DNA of 40,239 nt from assembly GCA_002505355.1 (NCBI GenBank), contig DAUW01000066.1:1-40239 (forward strand), given 5' to 3'. The DNA comes from Euryarchaeota archaeon UBA229 (lineage in GTDB: Archaea > Thermoplasmatota > Poseidoniia > Poseidoniales > Poseidoniaceae). The notes beneath the pieces are model-generated. The model was not told where the DNA came from, searched no databases, and saw only the letters and a list, made by a program, of their open reading frames with translations. A program made the position numbers and the translations under genes. Of the stretch, positions 1 through 7,958 are shown in pieces; position 1 is the stretch's first letter; every line of letters starts with the position of its first letter.

Positions 1-76
1 GCCAACGTAGCACAGCTGGTAGTGCGTCGGATTTGTAATCCGACGGTCGGGGGTTCGAGTCCCTCCGTTGGCTCCA
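1..76 (+). tRNA. tRNA-Thr (anticodon TGT)
   Basis: A complete cloverleaf can be folded by eye. The acceptor stem pairs 1-7 (GCCAACG) with 66-72 (CGTTGGC). The D stem pairs 10-13 with 22-25. The anticodon stem TCGGA/TCCGA encloses the loop TTTGTAA with TGT at 34-36, which reads ACA (Thr). The T stem pairs 49-53 with 61-65 around TTCGAGT. The discriminator is T73, typical of archaeal threonine tRNAs. CCA at 74-76 appears to be genome-encoded, so end maturation may need no nucleotide addition. There is no intron. The upstream promoter lies outside the window. Confidence 0.96.
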
Positions 77-111
77 AAAAAACCGTTAACTGGATAACCT
101 TTCATCATAGT

Positions 112-582
112 ATGCGACCATTTCATTTAGCGTTTCCAGTTACCGATTTGAGGGCCACAGAAAGATTTTACCAAGAAATATTACAGTGCAAAGTTGGTCG
201 ACGGACACCGCATTCAATAAATTTCAATTTTTTTGGTCATCAAATCGTTGCTCATTTAGTCACAACAATGCCAAATTTCACAGATAACGGTAAAATCGAT
301 GGCAGACAGGTTCCCCCTTTTCATTTTGGATTGGTAATGGAGTGGTATAGCTGGCACACACTCAAAGATCACTTAAATCAGCTAAACTATCCATTCCGCA
401 TAAAACCACATATTCGATATCCCGGCAGGATTGGTGAGCAAGCAACCATGTTTATCGATGATCCTTCTGGCAATGCTCTTGAATTCAAGTCATTCAGTGA
501 TGATAGTCGATTATTTGCAACATTAGAAGGGCAAGAGACTGCCATTGGCGGTGGTGAAATAACTGAACCAAATGCTCAATAG
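112..582 (+). CDS. VOC-family (glyoxalase/dioxygenase-like) protein
   Basis: This 156-residue protein is predicted to be a soluble metal-dependent enzyme of the vicinal oxygen chelate superfamily. It opens with the typical MRPFHLAFPVTDLRATERFY, where the first metal-ligand histidine sits on the first beta strand. Midway is PPFHFGLVMEW, and it ends with the signature FIDDPSGNALEFKSF, carrying the glutamate ligand. Length fits a single two-module VOC domain. I chose ATG 112 because the longer reading frame from 22 runs through the tRNA and has no family similarity. Ligands look intact (His, His, Glu), so it is probably active, but the substrate cannot be inferred. The next gene, folD, follows within about 20 nt, so the two may be co-transcribed. 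Confidence 0.8.
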   Translation: MRPFHLAFPVTDLRATERFYQEILQCKVGRRTPHSINFNFFGHQIVAHLVTTMPNFTDNGKIDGRQVPPFHFGLVMEWYSWHTLKDHLNQLNYPFRIKPHIRYPGRIGEQATMFIDDPSGNALEFKSFSDDSRLFATLEGQETAIGGGEITEPNAQ

Positions 583-603
583 ACAATGTTCAGTGGGTTG
601 GTT

Positions 604-1482
604 ATGGTGGCTTCTGTCCTAGACGGTAGGGCGTGTGCAGCCTCGGTAGAGAAAGCACTGATCCCGCGGATAGAGAAATGTGCAAGTCAAGGAGTAGTGC
701 CCCACTTAGCTGTGGTTATAGTCGGAGATGACCCCGCGAGCCACGTTTATGTCAACGCTAAGATTAGAACATGCAAACGGTTAGGCATCAAATCGTCCTA
801 CGTTGCGCTACCTGAAACAACCTCGGAAGCAGAGTTGATTGATGTCATTCATCAATACAATGTCGATAACAGCGTACATGGAATCCTCATTCAATCACCT
901 CTACCAAGCCATATGAACGAAGAATATCTAACTGACCTAATTGATCCACACAAGGATGTCGACGGTTTTCACCCAATTAATCTAGGGAGATTGGTTCAAT
1001 CGAGAAAAGACTGCCTCATTCCATGTACGCCAAATGGGGTAATGCGCCTATTAGAATGGTCCGGGATTGAGACCGCTGGCAAGACTGCGCTGGTCATTGG
1101 TCGTTCGCGCAATGTCGGGATGCCTCAAGCGATTTTATTGGCCGCACGTGGAGCGGATACGACAGTGACGATTGCTCACTCTAAAACCGCAGATATGGCT
1201 GAACAATGTCGCAGTGCAGACATCCTAGTTGCTGCTGTGGGTCGACCTAACATGGTAAAGCGGGACTGGATAAAACCAGGAGCGGTAATAATCGATATTG
1301 GCATAAATCGTGTTGATGATGACGCCGATTCTCGAGGATACGTGCTCGTTGGGGATGTTGAACAGTCTGCTGAACAAGTTGCATCATGGATTACCCCTGT
1401 CCCAGGCGGTGTCGGACCGATGACGGTCGCAATGCTGATGGAAAACACGGTTCAAGCAGCGGAAAACATCATTCAACGGTAA
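604..1482 (+). CDS. folD: Bifunctional methylene-THF dehydrogenase/cyclohydrolase FolD
   Basis: FolD interconverts 5,10-methylene-tetrahydrofolate, methenyl-THF and 10-formyl-THF with NADP(+), feeding one-carbon units to purine and formate metabolism in the cytosol. All family signatures are visible: SHVYVNAK with the catalytic Tyr49 and Lys53, ILIQSPLP, DVDGFHP, PCTPNGV, the nucleotide-binding GRSRNVGMP, and C-terminal PVPGGVGPMTVAML. From ATG 604 the protein is 292 residues, and Tyr/Lys fall where they do in bacterial FolD; ATG 586 would add six residues and cannot be excluded. Presence of folD in an archaeon suggests use of tetrahydrofolate-type C1 carriers, a trait usually seen as acquired from bacteria. 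The reading frame is intact. Confidence 0.95.
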   Translation: MVASVLDGRACAASVEKALIPRIEKCASQGVVPHLAVVIVGDDPASHVYVNAKIRTCKRLGIKSSYVALPETTSEAELIDVIHQYNVDNSVHGILIQSPLPSHMNEEYLTDLIDPHKDVDGFHPINLGRLVQSRKDCLIPCTPNGVMRLLEWSGIETAGKTALVIGRSRNVGMPQAILLAARGADTTVTIAHSKTADMAEQCRSADILVAAVGRPNMVKRDWIKPGAVIIDIGINRVDDDADSRGYVLVGDVEQSAEQVASWITPVPGGVGPMTVAMLMENTVQAAENIIQR

Positions 1483-1514
1483 GTATCATATCTTATTTGT
1501 TGCAGTAGTAGACA

Positions 1515-2267
1515 ATGGAACAGCGAGCACCAAGACTGGCAAGTGCTGGAAAGATTTTAGGAACGCTCATCATCCTAACCACGATTGCTAATCTTAAGTT
1601 AGACCTAGTAAATAATGCAGGAATTTCGATTGAGGAATACCTCGGATTTGGCTCTGCCTTGGTGTTTTACGTTACATCTTTCCTCGCTTCTAGAGAACGG
1701 AAAATTGTGTCTTTAGCCAACAACTTGTCGCTTGAAGAACAGTTCGAACTGCTCGAAACTATCCCGACTAAATCCGGTGGTGCAGGTACTAATGCAGATA
1801 TGCAGAGCATGCATACTAAGTCAATTGTTAGTTCGATAATCGGCGGTAAGACAGATATTGATGAAAGTAAGGTAAATCAAGCAATTGGCACTCTAAGTTC
1901 GGGTGAATTTGGCGAAACGGCAAAATCACTGGCTCAACAATTACCCGCACCGCACAAATCTGCAGATAACGTAATCCAGACCTCAACGTCAGCTAACCAA
2001 AATTTTGCTAAACACGGAAACACTAACATCCCGCTACCGCTTGTTCAACAAGATAAGCAACCTCCATCAGACAAACCAAAAAACCCATCCGATTTTCAGC
2101 AAAGCGAACAACTTAGTGGGAATAATTCACAACATGAAAAAGCGAGTATTCCAGATGTCAGCGACTTGTTTGATGATATCCAGCTGAGTGCGGTAAAACC
2201 TAACGATAGAGTTCCCAATGAACTAATTGAAACACCGGAACTACCTAACCTGGATGATTTATTCTAA
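1515..2267 (+). CDS. Membrane-anchored protein with long polar tail, function unknown
   Basis: I do not recognise this 250-residue protein. The N-terminus has two likely membrane segments (about residues 10-32 and 40-60, separated by a short acidic loop), followed by a basic SRERK stretch that suggests the rest is cytoplasmic. Residues 65-120 look helical and contain LSLEEQFELLETIPTK. From about 130 onward the chain is rich in Ser, Asn, Gln, Pro and Asp with little hydrophobic content, so it is probably disordered, ending in the acidic/leucine motif ETPELPNLDDLF. A conserved short C-terminal motif after a disordered tail often serves as a docking peptide; that is inference. It lies between folD and a PHP phosphoesterase with short gaps. 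Confidence 0.6.
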   Translation: MEQRAPRLASAGKILGTLIILTTIANLKLDLVNNAGISIEEYLGFGSALVFYVTSFLASRERKIVSLANNLSLEEQFELLETIPTKSGGAGTNADMQSMHTKSIVSSIIGGKTDIDESKVNQAIGTLSSGEFGETAKSLAQQLPAPHKSADNVIQTSTSANQNFAKHGNTNIPLPLVQQDKQPPSDKPKNPSDFQQSEQLSGNNSQHEKASIPDVSDLFDDIQLSAVKPNDRVPNELIETPELPNLDDLF

Positions 2268-2304
2268 TCATAACTTAATACGGGTTAACGCTTTCAGCCT
2301 TTAT

Positions 2305-3171
2305 GTGTGGACTCAGCGCTATGACCTTCACAGCCATTCGACAAACAGTGACGGTGAGCACAGCGTGGAATCTGTCGCCAAATTAATGCGAGCGAATGAT
2401 GTAGAATATTGGTCACTCACCGACCATGACACTATCTCCGGTTGGGAAAGTGCAGAGAAGTACGCTAAATCAGTAGGTATTAATTTTATTCCAGGAGTTG
2501 AGATTACTTGCGAGCGTGGTTTGCCACCGGACGCCGATGAACTGGATCGTCAATCCCGAGAACGGGCGTCAAAGTCTTGGCATTTACTAGCTTATTTTCC
2601 CACACTCAAACATTTTGATGAACCAGCGCTGAGATTCGCTCAATGGCTTACGCCGCTCCAAGATAACCGAATTCCAAGGATGAAAGAGATGATTGACAAA
2701 CTTGCAGACTTAGGTATGCCCATTGATTATGAGGTTGTTGCTGAAAAAGCTGAGGGGTCTATTGGCCGGCCTCACCTTGCCCAAGCAATGGTTGAATATG
2801 GCTATGTGGAGTCAAAACTAGAAGCGTTTGAAAGATGGATTGGTGATGGACTTCCTGCGCATGTTGCCCAGCCAAAGCCTAGTATCGCTGAGGCAGTGGA
2901 AATGGTCAGTAAATGCGGTGGCGTTACTTCTCTGGCTCACCCGTTATACTATGGTGTCCCGTCGACAAGGCTAGCAGAATTTTGCAAGGAAATCGGTGTC
3001 GATGCAATTGAAGCATTCCACCGCAGTCACAGTGATGAATATCGATATGAATTATGGCAAGCATGTAGAAACATCGGCCTGCAGATTAGTTGTGGCTCTG
3101 ATTTTCACGGTCAAAGTTACGCCCAACTACCTGGTAGAATGCCGACACCGATAGACGATTTATGCGTTTGA
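2305..3171 (+). CDS. PHP-domain phosphoesterase (RNase AM/TrpH-like)
   Basis: A 288-residue polymerase-and-histidinol-phosphatase domain protein, predicted to be a metal-dependent phosphoesterase acting on nucleotides or the 5' ends of short RNA. The metal-site motifs appear in order: YDLHSHSTNSDGEHS (His9, His11), LTDHDTISG, PGVEITCE, a central GRPHLAQAM, TSLAHPL, and SCGSDFHG near the C-terminus. This order and the roughly 290-residue length match the YciV/RNase AM (3',5'-nucleoside bisphosphate phosphatase) group. I placed the start at GTG 2305, about 35 nt after the previous stop; ATG 2227 would overlap the preceding gene by 40 nt and adds a sequence unlike the family. Its 3' end overlaps that of tatC by 12 nt. 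Confidence 0.85.
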   Translation: MWTQRYDLHSHSTNSDGEHSVESVAKLMRANDVEYWSLTDHDTISGWESAEKYAKSVGINFIPGVEITCERGLPPDADELDRQSRERASKSWHLLAYFPTLKHFDEPALRFAQWLTPLQDNRIPRMKEMIDKLADLGMPIDYEVVAEKAEGSIGRPHLAQAMVEYGYVESKLEAFERWIGDGLPAHVAQPKPSIAEAVEMVSKCGGVTSLAHPLYYGVPSTRLAEFCKEIGVDAIEAFHRSHSDEYRYELWQACRNIGLQISCGSDFHGQSYAQLPGRMPTPIDDLCV

Positions 3172-3960
3172 AAAGTTAATCAATCTGTCCAGCATTAGTG
3201 CGACTTCAAACAAAATTACCACGGGCATAGCAACTAAAAATAGCGATAAGGGGTCTGGAGGTGACAGGAAAGCTCCAAGAATAAATGCCGTGAACCAAAT
3301 ATGTTTACGGTACTGAGTAATTTGCAATCGTGATGCAATGCCTAAACGCAAACAGAGAATTGTAATCACTGGCGCTTGAAAACCCACAATACAGGCTAGC
3401 GCGAGATTAACAATAAAACCAACATATCCAGATAGCCGCCACTCCGTGCTTAGGCCTGCATTCTGCGCATCATCGGTCAAGTATTGCAATATCATCGGCG
3501 TTAGAAAGTCCCAAGAGTAAGTCAAACCCGACAAGCCCAAACTAAATATCGCCAGGATTGTAAGTAAAAATGCTGGACTAAATTTTGGCGGCTTAAGTTC
3601 TAATTCGGCTAATCTTGCCCGCAAGGCTGGATTTTGCGTGCCATTACGAACCAATGACAGAATTAGGTATACACAGATCACGATTATACCAAAGCTAACC
3701 GCAATTTGAAATTGTAATAGAATGAATTCAATCGGTGAAGTTACGATTATGTTAACACCCTCAGGGAGCCGCTCGTCAGCAATCAACCAAGATACAACTG
3801 ATTTTGTTAGGGAGAATCCAATAACAACGCTTGCTAAGAATAGAAAAATCAACAATTTTGCCTGCTTACGCAGGAAATCTGATGCATCACTAATCATTTG
3901 GCCGCCAGGAGAATCAAGCAGACTCTTGACTGAATACTCAAGTCCGTCTTCACCAGCCAT
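3160..3960 (-). CDS. tatC: Sec-independent protein translocase subunit TatC
   Basis: TatC is the multi-spanning receptor of the twin-arginine pathway, which exports folded, often cofactor-containing proteins. The 266-residue product has about six hydrophobic segments. It shows the family pattern YRKHIWFTAFILGAFLSPPDPLSLFL followed by a hydrophobic final helix ending in FEVALMLDRL, close to the TatC signature of Tyr-Arg, TPPD and an Leu/Phe-Glu pair. The N-terminal cytoplasmic stretch is longer than in E. coli TatC. No tatA gene is visible nearby. It lies 43 nt downstream of the PAP2 gene on the same strand, so they may be co-transcribed. Confidence 0.88.
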   Translation of the reverse strand: MAGEDGLEYSVKSLLDSPGGQMISDASDFLRKQAKLLIFLFLASVVIGFSLTKSVVSWLIADERLPEGVNIIVTSPIEFILLQFQIAVSFGIIVICVYLILSLVRNGTQNPALRARLAELELKPPKFSPAFLLTILAIFSLGLSGLTYSWDFLTPMILQYLTDDAQNAGLSTEWRLSGYVGFIVNLALACIVGFQAPVITILCLRLGIASRLQITQYRKHIWFTAFILGAFLSPPDPLSLFLVAMPVVILFEVALMLDRLINFSNA

Positions 3961-4003
3961 GACACTCCCAGTACTAGGTTAGTGATAATTGACACTATTA
4001 TGC

Positions 4004-5428
4004 CTAAGACCACAGATGTGAAGGGGATGAATCAAGTATCGAACGTCGGTTTGCTTTCAGTCGCTGTAATCGATAAACAACGAAAGCGGTCATCCACAGT
4101 GAAGGAATTGATAGAATAATTGCGACCCACATCCTTTCTTCACTGTACTCGTTGTCTATGCTTACCTCGATGACATCCCCTTGATTTGTGCTCGGATTAT
4201 GCATAACTATGAGATTGTATATCAGATAATTATCTGTTTTTATTTGAATTTCATCACCCGCATCTATGGTGTAATGTTCACCAATACTAACTAGATATAG
4301 CCAATCAATTGACCCATTTTTCATCGCATTGACACTCTCCTCTGCTGGAATGTAAACTACTTCAAGAGTAAGAGATTCATCGAGATTCTTGATGGATGAT
4401 TCTACGGTTTCGCCATATTTTAACTCCTGAATTATCTCATATGTTGAATCTTGCGGGCCGAGTCTAAACGAAACCCTATCTTCTGAGTTTTCCACCTGAA
4501 CATTAACCGCCATAAGAATCAAGGTAAACATAACTAAGGCGATTGCACCCTCTACAATGACGTGTCTTCTAACTTTAAATTTATCAAAACCCTTGAAAAA
4601 TGAACCATAATCATTCCGTAATCTTGGTTGAAGATGATGAATAAATAATGCCCCCACACCACCGATAATTAGACCAAGTGGAACATCAGTAAACCAATGT
4701 ATTCCCAGGTACAGTATTGAAAAAATGAATAGTATTGTGTTGATAAGGACAAATAGGAAATAATTGTAATGCCGCCAATCTTTCATTTTGCCACCGGTTT
4801 CCTTTACATGAAGATAATTTAGCATTAAAATTCCAAACGGAATAGCAACATGAAGTGATGGAACTGCGTTATCTAAGGGATCGTGAGTAACATAGAACAC
4901 TGTGTATGCCCCATCATGATACAATAGTGCTTCCATCCCAGGTATCCATGAAGAGGTTACCTCAACATTGAAGAAGAGGTAATATGGCACCGCTAGTGCG
5001 TAAATTAGTAGATAATTTAGCGCTACTTTGTCAGTCATATCCCGATCACCAGTATAAGCAAAATACACTGTTGTAACATAGATTAAAAATAGGTAAATAA
5101 ACAAATAATGGAAGTTCAAGATTGCCGTCAGTGTATCATTGAGAAAGAAATCTTGAACATGCTTGACAAAATCTCCCTCGATAGCATAAATCAAATCGGT
5201 CCAGTGACCTACCTCAGATTTGATTGGCTCATTTAGTAAATCGGTTATCGCCTTCCACTTTACGATTATTAGGTAACCCATGGCATGAAGATAGTATCTC
5301 TTTTCGTGGAATTCTTTAGCCCACATAGACAGTGGTACTCTGTGTTCCTTTTGATTAATTGAAAATAGCCAACACACAACCGGAGTGAATAATACTACCA
5401 GTATCATCATGATTGTATATGGACTCAT
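4004..5428 (-). CDS. PAP2-superfamily membrane phosphatase/phosphotransferase
   Basis: A 474-residue integral membrane protein with a type-2 phosphatidic acid phosphatase core. The catalytic motifs are PSLHVAIPFG (Ser191, His193) and YLGIHWFTDVPLG (His244, Asp248), with conserved spacing across a TM hairpin. This is the phosphatase or Aur1-like phosphotransferase signature used to dephosphorylate or transfer lipid-linked phosphates on the outer membrane face. Roughly six TM helices precede residue 270. A further helix (about 293-311) leads into a beta-rich, probably extracellular domain (about 312-430), and a final TM helix (about 436-456) ends in a basic cytoplasmic tail. The external domain between two C-terminal helices is not part of the standard family. 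Substrate is unknown; archaeal lipid or polyprenyl-phosphate recycling is plausible. Confidence 0.82.
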   Translation of the reverse strand: MSPYTIMMILVVLFTPVVCWLFSINQKEHRVPLSMWAKEFHEKRYYLHAMGYLIIVKWKAITDLLNEPIKSEVGHWTDLIYAIEGDFVKHVQDFFLNDTLTAILNFHYLFIYLFLIYVTTVYFAYTGDRDMTDKVALNYLLIYALAVPYYLFFNVEVTSSWIPGMEALLYHDGAYTVFYVTHDPLDNAVPSLHVAIPFGILMLNYLHVKETGGKMKDWRHYNYFLFVLINTILFIFSILYLGIHWFTDVPLGLIIGGVGALFIHHLQPRLRNDYGSFFKGFDKFKVRRHVIVEGAIALVMFTLILMAVNVQVENSEDRVSFRLGPQDSTYEIIQELKYGETVESSIKNLDESLTLEVVYIPAEESVNAMKNGSIDWLYLVSIGEHYTIDAGDEIQIKTDNYLIYNLIVMHNPSTNQGDVIEVSIDNEYSEERMWVAIILSIPSLWMTAFVVYRLQRLKANRRSILDSSPSHLWS

Positions 5429-5448
5429 GATTCCGACGAGACCAATGT

Positions 5449-5458
5449 GAATATATCC
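5449..5458 (-). promoter_or_regulatory. TATA box for the PAP2 gene
   Basis: Reading the minus strand, AGGATATATTC is centred about 25 nt upstream of the ATG at 5428. That places the transcription start at or within a few bases of the start codon, as in archaeal leaderless mRNAs. The call is by spacing and base composition only. Confidence 0.5.
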
Positions 5459-5479
5459 TTTTTCACCCTAAGACCCAGA

Positions 5480-5499
5480 TGGCCGCCTTTTGTCGGCCA
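5480..5499. repeat. 6-bp inverted repeat TGGCCG-N8-CGGCCA
   Basis: A perfect GC-rich dyad (5480-5485 with 5494-5499) in the region between the divergent PAP2 and GDPD genes. It could be an operator or a small hairpin. It is distinct from the AT-rich dyad 18 nt further on. Confidence 0.4.
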
Positions 5500-5516
5500 A
5501 TGGACTATTCGCGACT

Positions 5517-5540
5517 GGTTAAGTTTTCAATGACTTAACC
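5517..5540. promoter_or_regulatory. 8-bp dyad, candidate operator upstream of GDPD
   Basis: GGTTAAGT (5517-5524) and ACTTAACC (5533-5540) form a perfect inverted repeat with an 8-nt spacer. Arm centres are 16 bp apart. It covers the place where a TATA element for a near-leaderless transcript starting at GTG 5552 would sit, so a dimeric regulator bound here would block TBP/TFB. No regulator gene is adjacent. Confidence 0.5.
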
Positions 5541-5551
5541 TACGCCATATT

Positions 5552-6700
5552 GTGTCTGACTGGGAGCAGCCTGCAGAAAACACGCTAGACAGTCTAGCTC
5601 ATGGGATAACTAACTGTGATGGTATAGAGTTAGATCTGCGTATGACTGCTGATGGCGAGTTAGTGATACACCACGACGCTAAAGTTTCTGTAAAAAACGA
5701 TTTGATCGCCAATAGAAACCCATACGTTGAATCATGGGACTTAGCTGAACTGGAGGAATTTGGATTTTGCTCACTGCGGGGTTTGCTTGAGGACAAGCGT
5801 GTACTTGACCAGTGGCAATATAACGGCAAAATGGTTTGTCTGGAATTAAAACGCCCACATCCAAATTCACCTCTTGGAGGTGGTTATTTTAATACCAACG
5901 GAATTACAAAGATATTATCTCAGATGATTGAAAAGTCATCTAGTCTACTTGACGAGTATGAAATACCCAAATCAAATACTGTGTTTTACGCATTTCATAA
6001 CGGCATGCATAAATCAGTCAAAGATTCCAAATGTCAATATCATTGGGCAGAACTATTACCTGTAGTACCAAGATTTGGTCCGGGGAAAATGAAACGCATG
6101 ATGGCATACCCACAATATTTGGTAACCCCCTTTGCGAGATTGATTAACAAACACAAATCAAGAGGTGCCGCTATGGTACCGTGCGCAATAGAGTATTTCC
6201 AACCATTCTACAACCGCCTGCTGATAGGCAGAAGTGTCGGACTTAGCGGTCGGAGATTAGAATATTTCAAAAAATGTCAAACTGGCATGCCTGTATATGT
6301 ATGGCCTGCTAAAGAGAAGTATGAATTCCGTTTACTCAATTCTGGAATTACTGGACTTACAGATAATTTAGACCCAAATTTCACTTGGTATGATGACGGA
6401 CATCCTAGGTGGCGATTTCCTGCAACACAGCCATTAGACAATGAACAACTCAATCAGATGGCCAACATAGAGTACGAAAATCACAATGATTTGCTAAAGG
6501 AATTTTCGCTGAATGTACCAACTTGGTCTGAAGCAGATCATTCGAGGAGAAATGAAATAACCAAAATGTGGTATCAGAAGTGGAACTGGAGTCAGCCTAC
6601 TTCAACGTCTCAAACCAGTGATTCTGCTCCACCGTGGCAGGCTGTGAGACTTATCGGACATCGAGGATCTGGCAAAACACCTAGACCAGTTATCAAATAA
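5552..6700 (+). CDS. Glycerophosphodiester phosphodiesterase, apparently circularly permuted
   Basis: A 382-residue GDPD-family TIM-barrel enzyme, predicted to release an alcohol and sn-glycerol phosphate from phosphodiesters. The N-terminus starts directly at the second family motif: PAENTLDSLAHGI, then IELDLRMTADGELVIHHD with the metal-binding Glu and Asp and the catalytic His. Later are CLELKRP and a last-strand motif GITGLTDNLDP. The usual N-terminal HRG motif is absent: the frame is closed by TGA at 5531, and no HRG is seen upstream. Instead RLIGHRGSGKTPRPVIK is the very C-terminus (His370-Gly372), about 90 residues after the last barrel strand. Joined end to end, the two termini recreate a normal GDPD start. 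Start is GTG 5552. Confidence 0.8.
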   Translation: MSDWEQPAENTLDSLAHGITNCDGIELDLRMTADGELVIHHDAKVSVKNDLIANRNPYVESWDLAELEEFGFCSLRGLLEDKRVLDQWQYNGKMVCLELKRPHPNSPLGGGYFNTNGITKILSQMIEKSSSLLDEYEIPKSNTVFYAFHNGMHKSVKDSKCQYHWAELLPVVPRFGPGKMKRMMAYPQYLVTPFARLINKHKSRGAAMVPCAIEYFQPFYNRLLIGRSVGLSGRRLEYFKKCQTGMPVYVWPAKEKYEFRLLNSGITGLTDNLDPNFTWYDDGHPRWRFPATQPLDNEQLNQMANIEYENHNDLLKEFSLNVPTWSEADHSRRNEITKMWYQKWNWSQPTSTSQTSDSAPPWQAVRLIGHRGSGKTPRPVIK

Positions 6701-6702
6701 AT

Positions 6703-7881
6703 TTAGTCGACGTGGCGCAGTTCTTGATTTTCGGGAAAGTACTTTGGCCGGTATATTGGAACTCCTCTTCCTGCCCTCATTACTACCCGCTCATCGACTA
6801 TTTGTGCTCCAATGCCAGCAACTCTTGCCCAGCCAAAGAAAGTAGTGTAATAGGTTGGATCTCTCAGACCAACGTGATGAAGTAGTGCCCCGCTGGCAAT
6901 ATCGACATTTGCGTTAGGATTCCTTATCTTCTTATTTTCCGACAGTACTTTCGGTGCCACCTTCCTTAATGCCCTAATTATTTTGAAATTCTCGTCATCA
7001 GGGCAGATTTTCTGTCCTAGTTCAAATTGTGCTGTTGCTCTGGGATCTTCAACGCTTAGAACTGCATGACCAAAGCCAAAAACAGGCCGACGCTCAGCAA
7101 GTTCTTTCCTAACGAATTTTTCTACTTCTTCCTCATCGCTAGTTCCTACTTTGAGGACGAACTCTAAGCATGATTGGTTAGCTCTTCCATGTAAAGGTCC
7201 TGACAAAGCGTTCATTGCTCCAGCAATCGCAGAATAGACCGTCGCCTTACCGGATGCTATAGATTTACCAGTGAAGGTGGATAGGTTACCGCCGCCGTGG
7301 TCCATATGCAATACCATATATGTGGATACAACTTTTGTCATCTTTTCGTTATCTATTCCTGCTAAATCAAGCGTGTCTACAAATCTGGCGACCAAGGATT
7401 TTGTCACGTCATCGACTGGTATGTCCCTCTCTCTACCCTCACGGTAACGGAAAATTAGGCCCATGAGCCTAGGCATTCTAGCGATGAGATTGAGTGCATC
7501 TTCAAGCCAGTCTCCCGTAGTTTCGAACATTCCTAGCGTGTGGATACCAATCGATAACCAATCCATTGGGTGACCATGTTTAGGCAAGCTTTGGAGAACC
7601 TCTTCCACACCTTCAGGAACAGTTGCCCTGTTTGATAATTCGGAGCGAAATTTAGCAGCTTGTTCTTGGTTTGGTAGTTCCTTGTTGAAAAGTAGGTAAA
7701 TAACGTCTTCAGGTGCATATTCTACCAGCTCACTAATAGGATAGCCACAGTAATGCACCCCTTCGTCTGGGGTCACAAATGAGGTTCTACAGGTACCAAC
7801 TGGGATTCCTCGCAGGCCAGTGTTGAGGTGGTTTTCTGTGACCTCACAAAGCACTTCTTCGTTGTCCAAGTAGCCCACCAT
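6703..7881 (-). CDS. gltA: Citrate synthase (mitochondrial-type motifs)
   Basis: Condenses acetyl-CoA with oxaloacetate to citrate, the entry step of the TCA cycle. The 392-residue protein carries the three catalytic residues: His in GPLHGRANQ, His in GFGHAVL followed by DPRA, and Asp in NANVDIASG. The region HMDHGGGNLSTFTG and the GHAVL (not GHRVY) motif are closer to the eukaryotic mitochondrial form than to the short archaeal/Gram-positive form; this is judged from memory of motifs, not from a tree. It is also compatible with 2-methylcitrate synthase activity. It has its own promoter, and its 3' end is 2 nt from the end of the convergent GDPD gene. Confidence 0.92.
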   Translation of the reverse strand: MVGYLDNEEVLCEVTENHLNTGLRGIPVGTCRTSFVTPDEGVHYCGYPISELVEYAPEDVIYLLFNKELPNQEQAAKFRSELSNRATVPEGVEEVLQSLPKHGHPMDWLSIGIHTLGMFETTGDWLEDALNLIARMPRLMGLIFRYREGRERDIPVDDVTKSLVARFVDTLDLAGIDNEKMTKVVSTYMVLHMDHGGGNLSTFTGKSIASGKATVYSAIAGAMNALSGPLHGRANQSCLEFVLKVGTSDEEEVEKFVRKELAERRPVFGFGHAVLSVEDPRATAQFELGQKICPDDENFKIIRALRKVAPKVLSENKKIRNPNANVDIASGALLHHVGLRDPTYYTTFFGWARVAGIGAQIVDERVVMRAGRGVPIYRPKYFPENQELRHVD

Positions 7882-7901
7882 ATAAGCCGAGTTATAACTA
7901 T

Positions 7902-7910
7902 GGTATAAAG
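7902..7910 (-). promoter_or_regulatory. TATA box for citrate synthase
   Basis: On the minus strand CTTTATACC is centred about 25 nt upstream of ATG 7881, the ideal spacing for a leaderless archaeal transcript. A perfect 10-bp palindrome AGTTATAACT (7890-7899) lies between this box and the start codon and could be an operator. Confidence 0.6.
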
Positions 7911-7958
7911 ACGGCCTATTTTCGGATAATCTAAAGGGATATGTTCATGTGGAACTTT

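Noticed and set aside
22..111. N-terminal extension of the VOC protein from GTG 22
   Set aside because: It reads through the tRNA-Thr gene and adds 30 residues with no family similarity; ATG 112 begins the VOC domain.
2227..2304. Longer PHP protein from ATG 2227
   Set aside because: It would overlap the preceding gene by about 40 nt with unrelated residues; GTG 2305 starts next to the first PHP motif.
5429..5551. A missing N-terminal HRG motif of GDPD through frameshift
   Set aside because: I translated upstream in the GDPD frame: TGA at 5531 closes it and the few residues before GTG carry no HRG, and no HRG codon pattern was seen nearby in other frames.
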